DNA of 64,000 nt from Laceyella sediminis (GTDB lineage Bacteria > Bacillota > Bacilli > Thermoactinomycetales > Thermoactinomycetaceae), in the NCBI RefSeq assembly GCF_003003125.1, contig NZ_PVTZ01000015.1:1-64000 (forward strand), given 5' to 3'. Shown in pieces: positions 25,365-33,930 of this stretch (positions are counted from its first letter, which is position 1; each line of letters opens with the position of its first letter). The translations under genes were made by a program, and so were the position numbers. The notes under the pieces are model-generated. The model was given only the letters and a program-made list of their open reading frames with translations. It was not told the origin of the DNA and did no database searches.

Positions 25365-25922
25365 TTATTCGTCGATACCGATCAAATGGGTTGTGGCGTT
25401 GGCAATCTGCAACGCTGCATCAACTTGTTCCATGAATTCAATGTTGAATTGGTTGACTTTGTCCACTTCTTGCCGTGGGAAGAGGTAGAGCAAGTCAGCG
25501 TTGTCGACAGAGTCCCGCTCTTTCTTGCTGTTATACCGTTCCACTTCGGCTTCTGCGCGGCGAATCGCCGTGTTGCAGGCTTCAACCAAGTCTTGGTTCA
25601 TGCCGATGAGATGGTTTTTATAAAGCAATGCTTCGTGCAGGGAGAACGTTTTCCCGGCGACGGTGATTTTTGTTTCCAAGTTGGTACGATCAATCGCCGA
25701 TTTGATGATGAAAAAGCGCTGTGCCAGATCATGGTATGCTTGAATCTTGGCTTGCACTTCTTTCTCCGCCTGCTTGACACTGTATTCTTGGTTAGCCCCT
25801 TTAATCCCCCAAGGGTGTTTCTTTTTGGAGGACCAAGCTGAGTAGGTGCTTAATTCTTCTTGAATTTTGGCCATACGTTTTTTGATGAGTTTCAATTCGG
25901 AGAGTCCTTGTTGAATGAGCAT
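25365..25922 (-). CDS. DIP1984/septicolysin-like helical protein
   Basis: A 185-aa, mainly helical protein. The central IDRTNLETKITVAGKTFSLH followed by EALLYKNHLIGMNQDLVEA matches the DIP1984 (DUF6847, 'septicolysin') pattern of a lead helix hairpin, an I-x-R-T-N turn and a second hairpin. The role of the family is unknown; the cytolysin name is historical. It is somewhat longer than typical members because of an insertion around KKKHPWGIKGANQEYSVK. AAGGGGAG precedes ATG 25922. Confidence 0.65.
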   Translation of the reverse strand: MLIQQGLSELKLIKKRMAKIQEELSTYSAWSSKKKHPWGIKGANQEYSVKQAEKEVQAKIQAYHDLAQRFFIIKSAIDRTNLETKITVAGKTFSLHEALLYKNHLIGMNQDLVEACNTAIRRAEAEVERYNSKKERDSVDNADLLYLFPRQEVDKVNQFNIEFMEQVDAALQIANATTHLIGIDE

Positions 25923-26094
25923 GATGCGCTCCCCTTTTTGTTCAATTAGTTAGGTAGGTGATTTCATAATAGAGGGTTTGCGCTTTTCAGTCAATCATTT
26001 CATTTAAAATTAATATACAGGATTAAATATAAAATACTGTTCTTGCTATAATGAATGATTGGAGACTTGTGTTCATGCAATGTGGAGGTGCGAG

Positions 26095-26424
26095 ATGAAA
26101 TCTTTCATCGATGAATTGGCGAACAAGCTGAAAATCGATGCAGATATGGGTATATCCTGCGAAATTGTGGACTTTTTCAGCAATGAAGAGATTGAAAGTT
26201 ATCAACATAAAGTGGATGACCACAAACATATCTGGATTGATGTGAAAATGTACGAATATGGTTTTACCGCCGCCAATGCTTTGTTTATGTCTTTTATGGC
26301 CTATATGAGTTATGCGCACTTCGCAGTGTTCTCCTCCACAGGGGGCATTGATTGGACCCAGTATGATTTACTCTCGTCAATGGATGGAAAAACAGGCTTT
26401 TATTGCCATGTGCGGATTTCATGA
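26095..26424 (+). CDS. Hypothetical protein
   Basis: A 109-aa protein (starts MKSFIDELANKLKIDADMG) with one moderately hydrophobic stretch near residues 60-80 (NALFMSFMAYMSYAHFAVF). GGAGG lies 7 nt before ATG 26095. No family recognised. Monocistronic, closed by the hairpin at 26450-26491. Confidence 0.65.
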   Translation: MKSFIDELANKLKIDADMGISCEIVDFFSNEEIESYQHKVDDHKHIWIDVKMYEYGFTAANALFMSFMAYMSYAHFAVFSSTGGIDWTQYDLLSSMDGKTGFYCHVRIS

Positions 26425-26449
26425 CCGTGTTAGCAAATGATAAACCGAT

Positions 26450-26491
26450 AAAGGCGCACTCGCTTCACAACAGAGCGAAGGCGCCTTTGTT
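26450..26491 (+). terminator. Terminator
   Basis: AAGGCGC...GCGCCTTT with an inner CTCGCT/AGAGCG extension. Confidence 0.75.
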
Positions 26492-26590
26492 GCATTAAAG
26501 GCGGTGTAATTTGATTGAGTCCAATTAAATAGAGTAAAATAGTAGAAGTGTATATAAGTTCTATTCCATCGAGAAGGGAGAAATGGCATC

Positions 26591-27613
26591 ATGAGCAATC
26601 ACAACCAACAAATCTTGCTGATTAACCGGCCTAAAGGGATGCCGACTGAAGCGGATTTCAAGTGGGAAGAGATTCCGATCCCCCAACCCAGTGAGGGGGA
26701 AGTGTTGGTCAAAACGCTCTATTTGTCAGTCGATCCATACATGCGAGGTCGTATGAATGATAGTAAATCTTACGTAGCTCCATTTGAACTGAACCAACCG
26801 ATTTCCGGCGGCGTGGTTGGCGAAGTGGTTGAATCTAAAGCGTCGGGGCTTGAAGCAGGGGATATCGTGGTTGGTATGCTGGATTGGAAAAAGTACCAAA
26901 CGGTTTCCGTTCAAGGAGTGAAAAAAATTGATCCAACCGTCGCGCCGATCACGACTGCTTTGGGAGTGGTCGGTATGCCTGGCCTAACCGCTTACTTCGG
27001 CCTACTTGACATCGGCAAGCCCCAACCTGGGGAGACCGTCGTGATTTCCGGAGCTGCCGGAGCGGTGGGCATGGTGGTTGGACAAATTGCCAAAATCAAA
27101 GGTTGCCGTGTAGTGGGGATTGCCGGGTCCGATGCAAAAGTAGAGTATTTGGTCAAGCAACTGGGCATTGATGCAGCCATCAATTATAAGACGGCGACGA
27201 ATTTAAAAGCGGCGTTGAAAGAAGCTTGCCCCAATGGAGTAGACATTTACTTCGACAATGTGGGTGGGGAAATTTCGGATGTGGTGATAACCTTAATCAA
27301 TCCACATGCGCGAATTCCGCTGTGCGGCCAAATCGCATTGTACAATATGGAGAAAGTGGCGATCGGGCCGCGTATCCAGCCGTTGCTTTTGATCAATAAG
27401 GCGTTGATGAAAGGGTTTATCGTTAGCGATTACGCTGAGCGCTTTGAAGAGGGTACCCGCCAGCTGGCTCTTTGGGTCAAAGAAGGCAAGATCCGGTATG
27501 AGGAAACCATCGTGGACGGATTTGAAAACACCATCCAAGCGTTTTTGGGACTCTTCACCGGTGAGAACCTGGGCAAGCAATTGGTGAAAGTAGCCGAGCC
27601 TTCCAAGTGCTGA
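26591..27613 (+). CDS. NADP-dependent MDR-family oxidoreductase (YfmJ-like)
   Basis: A 340-aa medium-chain dehydrogenase/reductase of the leukotriene B4 dehydrogenase / CurA / YfmJ group, which reduces alpha,beta-unsaturated ketones with NADPH. Seen: the N-terminal LINRPKGMPTEADFKWEEIP, SVDPYMRGRM (group signature), GMPGLTAYFGLLDIGKPQPG, the cofactor loop SGAAGAVGMVVGQIAK, GSDAKVEYL, and DNVGGEISDVVI. There are no zinc ligands, as expected for this branch. Length is standard. Single gene with its own terminator. Confidence 0.9.
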   Translation: MSNHNQQILLINRPKGMPTEADFKWEEIPIPQPSEGEVLVKTLYLSVDPYMRGRMNDSKSYVAPFELNQPISGGVVGEVVESKASGLEAGDIVVGMLDWKKYQTVSVQGVKKIDPTVAPITTALGVVGMPGLTAYFGLLDIGKPQPGETVVISGAAGAVGMVVGQIAKIKGCRVVGIAGSDAKVEYLVKQLGIDAAINYKTATNLKAALKEACPNGVDIYFDNVGGEISDVVITLINPHARIPLCGQIALYNMEKVAIGPRIQPLLLINKALMKGFIVSDYAERFEEGTRQLALWVKEGKIRYEETIVDGFENTIQAFLGLFTGENLGKQLVKVAEPSKC

Positions 27614-27638
27614 CGGCTGAATAGGAGCATGGAACATG

Positions 27639-27670
27639 ACCCGTTTCCCGTGACTGGGAAACGGGTTTTT
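27639..27670 (+). terminator. Terminator
   Basis: ACCCGTTTCCC pairs with GGGAAACGGGT, then TTTTT. Confidence 0.88.
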
Positions 27671-27856
27671 GCGTGGTAAGGAATCACCCGTTGACATAAA
27701 AGTTGGAAAGGTGGTTAAATAAATAAAATATTCTAGTAAGGGAACCATTGACGCATGTGAAAAAACAGTGGTTGATGGCGTAGCATGTTCCCTGCTTGTA
27801 CAGGGTTAAGCGTAATGGCGTTAATTACAGACAGTGGAGATGAGGGGAGAGAGCCA

Positions 27857-28165
27857 GTGAATAAACAGGCGAGTCAAGATAAAGGGATAGTTGAGAATCT
27901 GCGGAGCATGTCAGTGTTGCGCGAGGAGATGAACCGCATCAACGCACAAATGCTACACCTGCTGAATGAACGGGCGCGGGTGGCCGTTGAGATCGGGGAA
28001 ATCAAAAAACGGCAAAACCGGCCGATTGTCGATGAAAAACGAGAAAGGGAGATCATCGCCAAAATGCAGGAAGAAAATCAGGGTCCTGTCACAGATGAAC
28101 AAGTAGCGCGTTTCTTTAGTAATTTATTCCAAATCGCCAAAGAATTGCAAGCGGTTCGCCGTTAA
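27857..28165 (+). CDS. aroQ: Chorismate mutase, type II (AroQ)
   Basis: A 102-aa all-helical AroQ mutase, converting chorismate to prephenate. The hallmark pattern is present: LREEMNRINAQMLHLLNERARV (Arg and Lys active-site positions) continuing VAVEIGEIKKRQNRPIVDE with KREREI, then VARFFSNLFQIAKELQ. In Bacillus this domain is usually fused to DAHP synthase; here it is free-standing. GTG 27857 is chosen behind GGGGAGAG; an upstream in-frame ATG at 27815 would add 14 residues and has no good site. No other aromatic-pathway gene is adjacent. Confidence 0.88.
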   Translation: MNKQASQDKGIVENLRSMSVLREEMNRINAQMLHLLNERARVAVEIGEIKKRQNRPIVDEKREREIIAKMQEENQGPVTDEQVARFFSNLFQIAKELQAVRR

Positions 28166-28172
28166 CCAACCG

Positions 28173-28212
28173 AAAAGCCCCGCTGTCTGCGGTCGGACAG
28201 CAGGGGCTTTTG
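28173..28212 (+). terminator. Terminator
   Basis: AAAAGCCCCGCTGTC pairs with GACAGCAGGGGCTTTT. Confidence 0.88.
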
Positions 28213-28357
28213 TCTTGGTGGAGAGAGAATTGGGGTTCTTTCCGGATTGTCAAGAAATTGACGAAAATTGCTTCATGTGTCATACTATGTTACCAAGTTA
28301 GGTTTTTCTTTGTATTTATAACTAATTTTTGTAAATATTTTGAAAGGGGATTGGTGG

Positions 28358-29824
28358 ATGGAATATGGCGTGATTATCTCAATCGGCATTTATATGGTAG
28401 CGATGCTGATCATCGGTTATTTCGCCTATAAGCGAACTTCGGACCTCTCTGATTATATGTTGGGCGGGCGGAATCTGGGTCCCGCGGTGACAGCCCTTAG
28501 TGCGGGCGCTTCCGATATGAGCGGCTGGTTGCTGATGGGGTTGCCCGGCGCCATGTATGCAACAGGGATCAGTAGCGGCTGGATTGTATTGGGCTTGTGT
28601 GTGGGTGCTTATCTCAACTGGCTGTATGTGGCGCCGCGCTTGCGAACGTATACGGAAGTGGCGCAGAACGCGATCACCATTCCAGTCTACTTTGAAAACC
28701 GTTTCAAAGACCAATCCCGTATTTTGCGCGTAGTATCTGCACTGGTTATTTTTGTTTTCTTCACCTTCTACACCTCTTCGGGCATGGTGTCTGGCGGGGA
28801 GTTGTTTAAAACCGCGTTTGGGATGGATTATTTGTGGGGAGTTCTCATTTCTGCGGGTGTCGTAATTCTGTATACGCTGTTTGGCGGATTTTTGGCCGTC
28901 AGCTGGACAGACTTCGTCCAAGGAACCATCATGTTTGTGGCTTTGATCTTAGTACCATTGGTTACAGTGATGGAGGCGGGTGGCCTCGGTTCGACGCTGG
29001 CTGAGATCAAAAGCATCGATCCGGCCTTGCTTGATGCGTTTAAAGGGACAAGCGTGATTGGCATCATTTCCTTGCTGGCTTGGGGATTGGGATATTTCGG
29101 ACAACCCCATATCATTGTGCGCTTTATGGCGCTCAGCTCGGTAAAAGAAGCGAAAAGCGCGCGCCGCATTGGCATGGGCTGGATGATCTTTTCGATCATT
29201 GGCGCGATGTTAACAGGTTTATTTGGAATCGCTTACTTTAACAACACCGGTATGAAGCTGGAAAATCCTGAAACGGTGTTTATCAAGTTGTCTGATGTGC
29301 TGTTCCATCCGCTGATCACCGGTTTCTTGCTGGCGGCGATCCTGGCGGCAGTTATGAGTACGATTTCTTCCCAACTGTTGGTGACCTCAAGCGCGTTGAC
29401 GGAAGACTTCTACAAAGCGTTCTTCCGCCGTTCGGCCACAGATAAGGAGCTGGTGTTGGTCGGTCGCTTGTCTCTCTTGGGTGTAGCTTTGATCGCTTTG
29501 TATTTGTCTTTGAACCCCAACGAAACCATTCTCAACTTGGTGGGTTATGCGTGGGCCGGCTTTGGAGCCGCATTCGGGCCGGTGGTGTTGATCAGCCTGT
29601 TCTGGAAACGGATGAACAAATGGGGAGCGCTTGCGGGCATGCTCGCCGGAGCGGTTACCGTTATCGTATGGGAGCAAATCGAGGCGCTCAGCGAAGTGTA
29701 TGAGATCATTCCTGGCTTTATTGCGTGTACGCTGGCTGTCATCATCGTGAGCCTGCTTACGCCGAAACCGCCGGCTGAGATTGAGGCTGAGTTTGATGAA
29801 ATGGTGAGACAAACGCAAGTGTAA
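28358..29824 (+). CDS. putP: Sodium/proline symporter PutP
   Basis: A 488-aa sodium:solute symporter (SSS family) with about 13 membrane helices. Diagnostic stretches are SDYMLGGRNLGPAVTALSAG, ASDMSGWLLMGLPGAMYATG, NAITIPVYFENRF, GYFGQPHIIVRFMA, and STISSQLLVTSSALTEDFY, all characteristic of PutP. It imports proline with sodium. ATG 28358 lies 7 nt behind AAAGGGGA. Single-gene unit ended by a bidirectional terminator. No putB/putC genes for proline degradation in the window. Confidence 0.92.
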   Translation: MEYGVIISIGIYMVAMLIIGYFAYKRTSDLSDYMLGGRNLGPAVTALSAGASDMSGWLLMGLPGAMYATGISSGWIVLGLCVGAYLNWLYVAPRLRTYTEVAQNAITIPVYFENRFKDQSRILRVVSALVIFVFFTFYTSSGMVSGGELFKTAFGMDYLWGVLISAGVVILYTLFGGFLAVSWTDFVQGTIMFVALILVPLVTVMEAGGLGSTLAEIKSIDPALLDAFKGTSVIGIISLLAWGLGYFGQPHIIVRFMALSSVKEAKSARRIGMGWMIFSIIGAMLTGLFGIAYFNNTGMKLENPETVFIKLSDVLFHPLITGFLLAAILAAVMSTISSQLLVTSSALTEDFYKAFFRRSATDKELVLVGRLSLLGVALIALYLSLNPNETILNLVGYAWAGFGAAFGPVVLISLFWKRMNKWGALAGMLAGAVTVIVWEQIEALSEVYEIIPGFIACTLAVIIVSLLTPKPPAEIEAEFDEMVRQTQV

Positions 29825-29827
29825 TTA

Positions 29828-29869
29828 AAAAGAACCCATCGACTCCAATCAAGGGCGGTGGGTTCTTTT
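29828..29869. terminator. Bidirectional terminator
   Basis: AAAAGAACCCA and TGGGTTCTTTT around a ~20-nt loop between convergent genes. Confidence 0.82.
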
Positions 29870-29871
29870 GC

Positions 29872-30687
29872 TTATTTATATGCAGGAACTTGCAACAATT
29901 GGTCAATGGTGACGAATTCGTAGCCTTGTTGCCGCAAGTGTTTGATGATGCGGGGGAGTGATGCGACGGTTGCGTCACGTGGCCCACCGGCATCATGTTG
30001 CAAGATGATGCTCCCTGGCAAGGCATGATTCTTGACTGTCTGAACGATATCTTCCGGTGTTCTTCCTTTTTTCCAGTCAAGCGTGTCAACATCCCACTGG
30101 ATCATTTCATAACCCATTTGTTCCAAGTGTTTGATCTTGCCTTTGACCGCTCCGTATGGCGGGCGCATCAGGCGCAGGTCTTTGCCGATGATTTGTTTGA
30201 CGGTGGCATTGGTGCGACTCATTTCTTGCACCAATTGCTGATCGGTCAAGCTGGGGAGGTACGGATGACGCCACGTATGGCTACCGATCACATGTCCTTC
30301 ATCATATATCCGTTTAAGCATGTTCGGATGGGCTTTTGCTTGCTGTCCCAATACGAAGAATGTGGCGCGAATTCCGTTTTGCTTTAAGATGTCTAAAATT
30401 TGATTGGTATAACGATCACTTGGCCCATCGTCAAATGTCAACGCGACCCATTTCAGCCCACGCGGACCGTGATAATGCATATGTTTCGATTCGGATTTGA
30501 TCACGGTTTTTTGTAGTGCGGTCAATTCTGGCGGCAATTTGATGCGCTTAGGCATAGGTGAGAGTTTGGTGAGGTGTGAATGGTCTGCTTGCCATCCGGG
30601 TTCTGCGGATTGTTGGTTAAAGCAACCGCTGAGCAAGGCACTGCTCATAAGCGTTGCCGCAAGAAGACCATATATTTTTTTTTGCAT
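29872..30687 (-). CDS. Polysaccharide deacetylase family lipoprotein
   Basis: A 271-aa secreted NodB-domain enzyme. A lipoprotein signal peptide ends in LLSGC (Cys22). The catalytic domain has motif 1 TFDDGPSD (catalytic Asp and metal Asp), motif 2 SHTWRHPYL (metal histidines), motif 3 RPPYGA, motif 4 QWDVDTLDWKKG and motif 5 ILQHDAGG. It should be anchored on the outer face of the membrane and remove N-acetyl groups from cell-wall or other amino-sugar polymers. The polymer cannot be assigned. The ATG follows GGAG. Confidence 0.92.
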   Translation of the reverse strand: MQKKIYGLLAATLMSSALLSGCFNQQSAEPGWQADHSHLTKLSPMPKRIKLPPELTALQKTVIKSESKHMHYHGPRGLKWVALTFDDGPSDRYTNQILDILKQNGIRATFFVLGQQAKAHPNMLKRIYDEGHVIGSHTWRHPYLPSLTDQQLVQEMSRTNATVKQIIGKDLRLMRPPYGAVKGKIKHLEQMGYEMIQWDVDTLDWKKGRTPEDIVQTVKNHALPGSIILQHDAGGPRDATVASLPRIIKHLRQQGYEFVTIDQLLQVPAYK

Positions 30688-30807
30688 GGTAAATCTCCAA
30701 TCCCTATAAATCTATTTATATCAATAATAAATTAATCTAAGATAAAATTTATCTACTTTGCTAAGCCGAACTTGACGATCTTGTGGACGTTTTTTTACGG
30801 ATTGGTT

Positions 30808-30840
30808 TCAAAAAACGTCCGTGCGTTGGGCACGGACGTG
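30808..30840 (-). terminator. Terminator of the R2lox gene
   Basis: ACGTCCGTGC pairs with GCACGGACGT; a T run follows on the minus strand. Confidence 0.82.
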
Positions 30841-30911
30841 TGAATGGGGGAAGAGGCGGTCTGCCTGGCGATAAACCAGTGCTTGGGGAAAGCGTATGTG
30901 TCGACAGGGTG

Positions 30912-31820
30912 TCAAAGCGATTCCAGATTAAATTGGCGATAGATTTCTTCCAAGGATTTATCTTTGGCACGGGCGATGATCTGTTTGCGAATGGCAAATT
31001 GCTTTTGAGAAAATGCGAAGCGCCTTTCTAATCCGACGCCAAATGCGTCAGGATAATTGGCGATCATGCTGGGGGTAGGCTGTTCTGCAGGGTTCCATTC
31101 GTCCATGCGTTGCATGATATATTCATAGAGATGGGGATGTTCTTGAATGAGACGGTGCAGAACATACGTGCCGTAACTGATGTGCCGGGATTCGTCTTTT
31201 TTGATCAGGCGGATGCCTTCCATCAAGCCTGGCATGAGCCCCCGCTTTTCAAGTGCTTGCTCAAAAAACCAATATCCGGTTTCCGCGCCAACGCCTTCAA
31301 TCAACATGTTGTATAACACGGCAGCATCAGCGAATGCTTCGGGGGAGTCGTCAGTCAACAGCCGGTTCATGGTGCGAGTGAGGGTGTTGCTATCCTGTTG
31401 GGCCGCATCTGTGTCATACAAGTAAAGCTTGGGTACGCCACGTCGATTTAGATAGGGGGTCAAATCTTCGGTGACACCGAGTGTGTTGATGAAAAGGCGG
31501 AAAAACTCCGTATGTTTGGCTTCTTCAAACAAAAACGTGGTCAAATACATCTCTTCTTCCAATCTTCCTTCACGGGCCACAGCGATCAGAAGCGGTAGCA
31601 AATCGACCGTCACCGCTTCTTCCCCAGCCAAGAAATTAACAATCATCCCCAGGATCTCTCTTTTTTGCTCCCCAGTGAATTGACTCCAATCTTTGACATC
31701 CTGTGTCAGGTCGATATCTTCCGGATTCCAGGTGCCCAGCCGTTTGGCTTTTTGATACAGGCGGTAAGGAACAGACTGCATATCCAGTCCTTTGCTCAGC
31801 GTAATAATATGTCGTGTCAA
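30912..31820 (-). CDS. R2-like ligand-binding oxidase (Mn/Fe, R2lox)
   Basis: A 302-aa ferritin-fold oxidase related to ribonucleotide reductase R2. The metal ligands are all visible: Glu67 in LAGEEAVT, Glu100 and His103 in FEEAKH, Glu175 in NMLIEGVG, and Glu210 with His213 in DESRHISYG. Val70 and Tyr170 are in place for the known valine-tyrosine ether crosslink of R2lox. It binds a long-chain fatty-acid-like ligand; the physiological reaction is unknown. TTG 31820 is chosen because GGAGGGG is correctly spaced; the ATG at 31838 overlaps that site. Divergent from an Rrf2 regulator, which may control it. Confidence 0.9.
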   Translation of the reverse strand: MTRHIITLSKGLDMQSVPYRLYQKAKRLGTWNPEDIDLTQDVKDWSQFTGEQKREILGMIVNFLAGEEAVTVDLLPLLIAVAREGRLEEEMYLTTFLFEEAKHTEFFRLFINTLGVTEDLTPYLNRRGVPKLYLYDTDAAQQDSNTLTRTMNRLLTDDSPEAFADAAVLYNMLIEGVGAETGYWFFEQALEKRGLMPGLMEGIRLIKKDESRHISYGTYVLHRLIQEHPHLYEYIMQRMDEWNPAEQPTPSMIANYPDAFGVGLERRFAFSQKQFAIRKQIIARAKDKSLEEIYRQFNLESL

Positions 31821-32012
31821 GGAAACCCCTCCAATCATGAAATATGAACCGGCGGGTCAGTCGGTGCCACCCATGATATACCCATTGAAGAATGGGATCG
31901 AGTCTAATTTTATACCGAAAAATGCGATTTTTCTACCATCCCCTTCCGTTTGTGTGGTGAGTGGAAACGCGTTATTGATATCGCATTCCGAGCGAGGCAA
32001 TGGAAAGGGAGA

Positions 32013-32041
32013 TTGACAAATTACAGATAATTATATAAAAT
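32013..32041 (+). promoter_or_regulatory. Strong sigma-A promoter of the uORF-rrf2 unit
   Basis: TTGACA (32013-32018), 17-bp spacer, TAAAAT (32036-32041). Confidence 0.68.
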
Positions 32042-32070
32042 TCAAATTAACAGATGAGGAGGTTGCCCCC

Positions 32071-32229
32071 ATGGTTGCCATGGGTGAGGAAAATGGGATT
32101 TTGCACATCCAAAACCGACTATTCTGCTTGATTTTGTCGAAAAAATCGGTGCGTTGTCGGTCCATGTTTCTTTTCACCGACGATTGCTTAACATATCCGA
32201 TCCCCACGACGCGGGAAGACGGAGGCTGA
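32071..32229 (+). CDS. 52-aa upstream ORF before rrf2
   Basis: ATG 32071 lies 8 nt behind GAGGAGG (32056-32062), itself just downstream of a near-consensus promoter. The 52-residue product (MVAMGEENGILHIQNRLFCL...) has three cysteines and no recognised domain. Its stop at 32227-32229 falls between the rrf2 ribosome binding site and the rrf2 ATG (32235), the geometry of translational coupling. A 7-bp inverted repeat CCCATGG/CCATGGG (32068-32084) covers its start codon and could hide it in mRNA or serve as an operator. May be a leader peptide or a small protein. Confidence 0.45.
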   Translation: MVAMGEENGILHIQNRLFCLILSKKSVRCRSMFLFTDDCLTYPIPTTREDGG

Positions 32230-32234
32230 TAGGC

Positions 32235-32663
32235 ATGAAAATATCGACAAGAGGCGAATATGCCCTGCGCGCGCTGATTATCTTGGGGCAAGAACCGGCG
32301 CGAGTGATGACGATTAGCGACCTTGCGGACAAAACGCTGGTGCCGACAAGTTATTTGGAGCACATCTTATTGCAGCTCAAACATCTGGGATATGTGGTCA
32401 GCCGGCGCGGAAGCCGTGGCGGATACCGGATCAACCGGCCGCCGGATCAGATTGTGATCGGAGAGATCATCCGCCAGTTGGAAGGGCCGTTGGCACCGAT
32501 GGGCTGCGTGAGTGTGACTGCTTATGAGTCATGTGAATTGGAATCAATGTGCTTGCTCAGGCCCTTGTGGATGTCTATCCGGGAAACCGTCGCAAATCTA
32601 TTGGAAAAGACCACGTTGGAAGATCTGCTGCGCGGCAAAGTGCATCAGGCGGCAAAAGGATAG
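32235..32663 (+). CDS. Rrf2 family transcriptional regulator with cysteine cluster motif
   Basis: A 142-aa Rrf2 protein. The N-terminal winged helix starts MKISTRGEYALRALIILG; the recognition region is PTSYLEHILLQLKHLGYV and SRRGSRGGYRI. A cysteine triplet, C-x8-C-x5-C (MGCVSVTAYESCELESMC), matches the Fe-S ligand position of IscR/NsrR-type members, so it likely senses iron-sulfur status, nitric oxide or redox stress. ATG 32235 follows GGAGGC by 9 nt. Divergent from the R2lox gene; regulation of that gene is a reasonable inference. Confidence 0.9.
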   Translation: MKISTRGEYALRALIILGQEPARVMTISDLADKTLVPTSYLEHILLQLKHLGYVVSRRGSRGGYRINRPPDQIVIGEIIRQLEGPLAPMGCVSVTAYESCELESMCLLRPLWMSIRETVANLLEKTTLEDLLRGKVHQAAKG

Positions 32664-32696
32664 GTAAAACATGAACTTCTCTCTCGGGATGTTAAA

Positions 32697-32727
32697 GCCA
32701 TGACCACTACGGTTATGGTTTTTTTGT
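32697..32727 (+). terminator. Terminator after rrf2
   Basis: CCATGACC pairs with GGTTATGG, followed by TTTTTTT. Confidence 0.82.
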
Positions 32728-32817
32728 GTTGGCCGGAGTGGGTACCCTTCATTTTTGTGCTTGAAAATGTCGGATGGTGCCAGCCGCATCTTGCTAATCT
32801 ATTGATGAGGGGGTGAG

Positions 32818-33699
32818 GTGCTTGTGAACCTGCTGCAACATATGAATGCAGCGCTCAGCTATATTGAAGACCATCTCGCTGACGACATCGACTTTAAAGA
32901 AGTGGCCCGGCGGGCGATGTGTTCGGAGTACCATTTTAAACGGATGTTTTCTTTTCTCGCCGGTGTGACGTTGTCCGAATACATTCGGCGCAGACGGCTC
33001 ACCCTGGCCGCATTTGAACTTAAGGATCGCGATGAGCGGATCATCGATATTGCGATCAAATACGGTTACAGCTCAGCGGATGCGTTTGCGCGGGCGTTTC
33101 AAGCCATGCATGGTGTGACACCATCCGAAGCCAGAAACAATGGAAAGCCGTTGAAAGCTTTTCCGCGGATGACTTTTCAATTGACTGTCAAAGGGGGAAA
33201 CGAAATGAATTATCGCATCGAGGAGAAAAGCGCGTTTCGCATTGTCGGCATCAAAAAAAGAGTTCCACTGATTTATCAAGGGGTTAATCCGGAAATTGCC
33301 TCCATGTGGGCCAGCTTGGATGAGGCGAAGATCACTCGGCTGAAGAATCTCAGCAATGTCGAGCCGATTGGTTTGCTTAGCGCATCTACGAATTTTTCTG
33401 AAGGGAGAAAGGAGGGAGGGGAACTGGATCATTACATTGGCGTGGCAACGACGCAAGCGTGTCCAGAAGATCTGGATCAGCTGGAGGTACCCCCTTTGAC
33501 CTGGGCGGTATTTGAAGTTGTCGGTCCCTTTCCCAATACATTGCAAGAGACATGGGGGCGCATCTTCTCCGAATGGTTCCCATCTTCCGATTATGAGCTG
33601 GCTGAAGGGCCGGAAATGTTGTGGAACGAGCACAAAGATACTTCATCGCCCAAGTTTCGTAGCGAGATATGGATTCCGATTCAGAAAAAGCGCCAATGA
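32818..33699 (+). CDS. AraC family regulator with GyrI-like effector domain
   Basis: A 293-aa protein. Residues 1-110 are a two-helix-turn-helix AraC domain ([20 protein letters not shown], then [19 protein letters not shown]). Residues 125-293 form a GyrI-like/SHV effector-binding domain ([50 protein letters not shown]). This is the SoxS/Rob-like group that binds small hydrophobic ligands or drugs. GTG 32818 and GTG 32824 are both plausible starts. Target genes are not evident; the next gene downstream is the 22-aa peptide ORF with its own promoter. Confidence 0.9.
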   Translation: MLVNLLQHMNAALSYIEDHLADDIDFKEVARRAMCSEYHFKRMFSFLAGVTLSEYIRRRRLTLAAFELKDRDERIIDIAIKYGYSSADAFARAFQAMHGVTPSEARNNGKPLKAFPRMTFQLTVKGGNEMNYRIEEKSAFRIVGIKKRVPLIYQGVNPEIASMWASLDEAKITRLKNLSNVEPIGLLSASTNFSEGRKEGGELDHYIGVATTQACPEDLDQLEVPPLTWAVFEVVGPFPNTLQETWGRIFSEWFPSSDYELAEGPEMLWNEHKDTSSPKFRSEIWIPIQKKRQ

Positions 33700-33746
33700 A
33701 TAGATGGGATGCCCGCAATGGCCAATATGAGGCCTTGCGGGTATTG

Positions 33747-33776
33747 TTGCTTATGTCGGATGATTTGCAATATAAT
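33747..33776 (+). promoter_or_regulatory. Sigma-A promoter before a 22-aa ORF
   Basis: TTGCTT (33747-33752), an 18-bp spacer and a perfect TATAAT (33771-33776). Confidence 0.68.
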
Positions 33777-33800
33777 AAAAGCAAGTTGCAAAAAGGAGTG

Positions 33801-33869
33801 ATGACGATGATTGTGATGAACAGCAAGCTGAACACGACAGGACAAGACGTGGAGAATCCTTTTTGCTGA
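33801..33869 (+). CDS. 22-aa peptide ending in Cys
   Basis: ATG 33801 sits just behind AAAAGGAG, which follows a perfect -10 box. The peptide starts MTMIVMNSKLN and ends DVENPFC, so the last residue is cysteine. It is not a signal peptide and has no membrane segment. Between it and rsgA lies a palindrome ATGATCTG-CTG-CAGATCAT (33891-33909). Possible roles are a small peptide, a leader controlling rsgA, or a precursor for modification; none can be assigned. Confidence 0.5.
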   Translation: MTMIVMNSKLNTTGQDVENPFC

Positions 33870-33930
33870 GAGGTTCGGACGGGGGTTCTCCATGATCTGC
33901 TGCAGATCATAATGATAGGAGGACTCACCA

